Shown in pieces: positions 62,105 to 64,000 of a stretch of 64,000 bases of DNA (its first letter is position 1; each line of letters opens with the position of its first letter). Made by a program: the position numbers and the translations under genes. The notes under the pieces were generated by a model. It worked only from the letters and a program-made list of their open reading frames with translations, made no database searches and had not been told where the DNA came from. Source of the stretch: Durusdinium trenchii (lineage: Eukaryota > Sar > Dinophyceae > Suessiales > Symbiodiniaceae); the NCBI GenBank assembly GCA_963970005.1, contig CAXAMN010027484.1, positions 327,540 through 391,539 on the forward strand, written 5' to 3'.

Positions 62105-62218
62105 TACCCAGGGCATCCAGTTACCACCATACCTGGTAAACAGTGGTTCCAAAGACTAAAACCATAGACCTAGAATCCCTGGTTCCTTATATAGTGGTAA
62201 CTGGGATGCACTGGGGTA
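62105..62218 (+). repeat. 114-bp foldback element
   Basis: TACCCAGGGCATCCAGTTAC at the left and GTAACTGGGATGCACTGGGG at the right pair over about 23 bases with a few mismatches. Confidence 0.7.
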
Positions 62219-62219
62219 G

Positions 62220-62950
62220 GTATAAGTTAAGAAGGTCATTTCACCAGCCCTGGGCAACGCATATTGGAACCCTTCGCTTCGCCGCCGTGCATATCCGCGG
62301 GCGTACGTGCACGCGGAACCGCTCGTCCGATCGACTTCGCTTCCGAGTCACCGACCTCCGGCATCTTCACCGGAACCATCGAGAAAAGCGGGGGCGCTCG
62401 GCGCTTTGCTCACTGGACGCGAGACGAACGGGGGAAGAAGTGAGACGAACGTCCCACCTGAAGCAGTGATTGAGTGCGAACCAGTCTTCCTGAACCAGTC
62501 GAAAGTGAATGAGTGTATTGTTTTGTTGTTGTTGTTGTTGCTGGCAATCCCAGTGGTGCTTGATTTCAGGCCACAGGCCAAGGGGAGAAACATGGAGAAT
62601 CTCAGTTCATGGTGCTTGCTTTGCGGCTTGAGGCCCCTCGCAACTTTGGGCCCAGGTTCAGCCTGCAGACACCCCTCGTGTTAGCTAGTGGAAGCCGACG
62701 GGCGGTGGGCTGTGCCATAGGCATCATTGGTGGTGGGGTGCTGGTCTATCCGCCTGTATCAAGGGGCATTTGTGAAGGCATCTCTTTGGGCTGGCTAGTC
62801 TAAGGCAAGACTAGCCATGCTTTCATGTAGCCCAGTGGGTTTCGTTTTCAGCTTCGTTTCGTGCTGAACGTGCCACACTCAGTGCTTTCATCTCACCCAG
62901 TAGCCACTCCACCCACCTCGGCCAGCCATGGCCCGGGTAGCTCATCAGCA
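62220..62950. other. Non-coding
   Basis: A TTG trinucleotide run lies at 62519-62539. No gene supported. Confidence 0.35.
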
Positions 62951-62958
62951 CCTGCGAG

Positions 62959-63048
62959 GTGGTGTTCAATATGGCTTCATCCAACAAGATATGCAGGATG
63001 GATCGGACGTCAGGATCTCAATGGCTCTCGTGGAGTCGGAGTCGAAGT
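62959..63048 (+). CDS. Putative cold-shock-domain exon, beta1-3 segment (unit 6)
   Basis: The frame reads GGVQYGFIQQDMQDGSDVRI then SMALVESESK, with YGFI at the RNP1 position and DVRI at the RNP2 position (less typical than DVFV). It ends in TGA 63048-63050. The remaining exons of this unit would lie near or beyond the window end. Confidence 0.45.
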
Positions 63049-63288
63049 GAACAGTGAGTGCCATTTGGGGGGTGCCGGGGTGCTGTTCAAGGAGGGTGCT
63101 GAGTTCTGGTGTGTCCTGCATCTGGTAGCCAGGGGGTCACAGTATGACGGGGTGGTGTGACTCATCCCAGCCGACCGGGGCTGTGGATGTGACAGGATCT
63201 AGCCTTTTCACCCCGACGACCTCCGTTCGGAACCAGCACCCCGACATGTGACTTCTGGTGCAAGTACCTTCTTTTACAGTGGTTTCAC

Positions 63289-63376
63289 AGTAGATGGCAC
63301 AGACACCAAGATGTCCTTTAGATGGGGGTCCATATAAACCACCTCTTAGGGATCTTAGGGGTCTGTGCCATCTACT
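63289..63376 (+). repeat. 88-bp foldback element
   Basis: AGTAGATGGCACAGACACC at the left and GGGTCTGTGCCATCTACT at the right are reverse complements with one mismatch. Confidence 0.8.
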
Positions 63377-63743
63377 CTCAATCCACTATATAGGGTCATG
63401 AGTCATGTCCGATTTTCTCGGGTCCAGGATGTCATACTCTTTCTCACGACCGAGGTAAGTCTGGCAATGTTTGGCTGATCAGGTTTGACAGGTGGTTGAG
63501 AAGAAAAGGGCTTTTTTAGTAACGTAGATTCATGATGCCAGTCTCATGAAGGTTTAGTGACCCTGTGTCACTGCAAGTCACGATTCCAGTTTCATTGGAT
63601 GGTCTGTGTTCCCAGGCTACATTCCAGTCCCCATGGAGGGAACCATGTACGTGTTTCTCTTGCGGCTCAGACGATGGACACTTTTCAACAGGAAATTGTT
63701 GGCTGCAACATGCTGCAATGACCTTTTCGGCTGGGATTGTTGA

Positions 63744-63841
63744 CCCTAGGGCTCCAGTCGTACCTCCTCAGAAGGTATGACTGGGCCCTCCAAACCGACC
63801 CCAGTCCCGCCTTCTCAGAAGGTACGACTGGAGCCCTAGGG
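63744..63841 (+). repeat. Foldback repeat family A, copy 9 (best-preserved ends)
   Basis: Starts CCCTAGGGCTCCAGTCGTAC and ends GTACGACTGGAGCCCTAGGG, a perfect terminal inverted repeat of at least 20 bases. The core is shortened compared with other copies. Confidence 0.9.
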
Positions 63842-63937
63842 TGAGTGATTTTACACCTTTTCCATGCCGGGCGGGTGCTGTGTCATGGGTGCTGTGTCAG
63901 ACACACCAGCAGGTGAGAAGGTACCCCAAATAGATAG

Positions 63938-63940
<3 letters not shown>

Positions 63941-63969
<29 letters not shown>
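63941..63969 (+). repeat. GT dinucleotide microsatellite
   Basis: About fourteen GT units near the window end. Confidence 0.9.
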
Positions 63970-63972
<3 letters not shown>

Positions 63973-64000
63973 ACCCTGGACAAAGGGTTTTTCCACCACC

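Overview
The window looks like nuclear DNA of a dinoflagellate, most likely a Symbiodiniaceae or related Suessiales alga. This is inferred from four things: very large Ty1/copia-type polyproteins with dinoflagellate-style extra domains, a match to the 3' half of the dinoflagellate spliced leader (TTTGGCTCAAG) in the terminal regions of both copia elements, small dispersed exons of cold-shock-domain proteins, and intergenic/intronic DNA full of short foldback (MITE-like) repeats and microsatellites. There is no prokaryotic gene organisation, CRISPR array, rRNA gene or convincing tRNA gene. All convincing coding signal is on the + strand.

Layout. (1) 1 to about 18.5 kb: a giant copia-type element whose 5' LTR and gag start lie outside the window. 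It carries gag (split by two compensating frame changes), a 2000-residue pol (two CCCH fingers, protease, integrase, reverse transcriptase, RNase H), and then an intact extra ORF of about 3250 codons (8114-17866). That ORF contains a methyltransferase-like region, a CCHC knuckle and a recognisable Tpt1/KptA RNA 2'-phosphotransferase-like domain. A second polypurine tract and a spliced-leader-like stretch follow at 18.38-18.46 kb and probably mark the start of the 3' LTR. (2) 18.5-33.7 kb: intron/intergenic DNA with scattered candidate exons, including split cold-shock domains at 25.7, 26.5-28.1 and 32.9-33.3 kb, many foldback repeats, and a fragment with a CATA-repeat tail that may be a 5'-truncated non-LTR retrotransposon (29.3-30.2 kb, with a 10-N assembly gap). 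(3) 33741-47893: a young copia element with two 417-bp LTRs differing at two positions and a 5-6 bp target duplication. It has an extra 5' ORF ending in a HAD-like domain, a split gag, and a gag-pol ORF with a methyltransferase-like domain placed between integrase and reverse transcriptase. (4) 47.9-64 kb: more cold-shock-domain exons (48.2, 49.8, 51.8, 57.3, 61.6, 63.0 kb) among at least three families of short inverted-repeat elements.

How the parts fit. Each cold-shock domain appears to be split over three small exons (beta1-3, beta4, beta5), repeated about six times across 38 kb. The young copia element sits between the second and third exon of one unit, so it is probably intronic. The two copia elements share an unusual methyltransferase-like domain in different positions, suggesting modular exchange of accessory domains between dinoflagellate copia lineages. 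Exon boundaries and host gene models are inferred by eye and are much less certain than the retroelement annotation.
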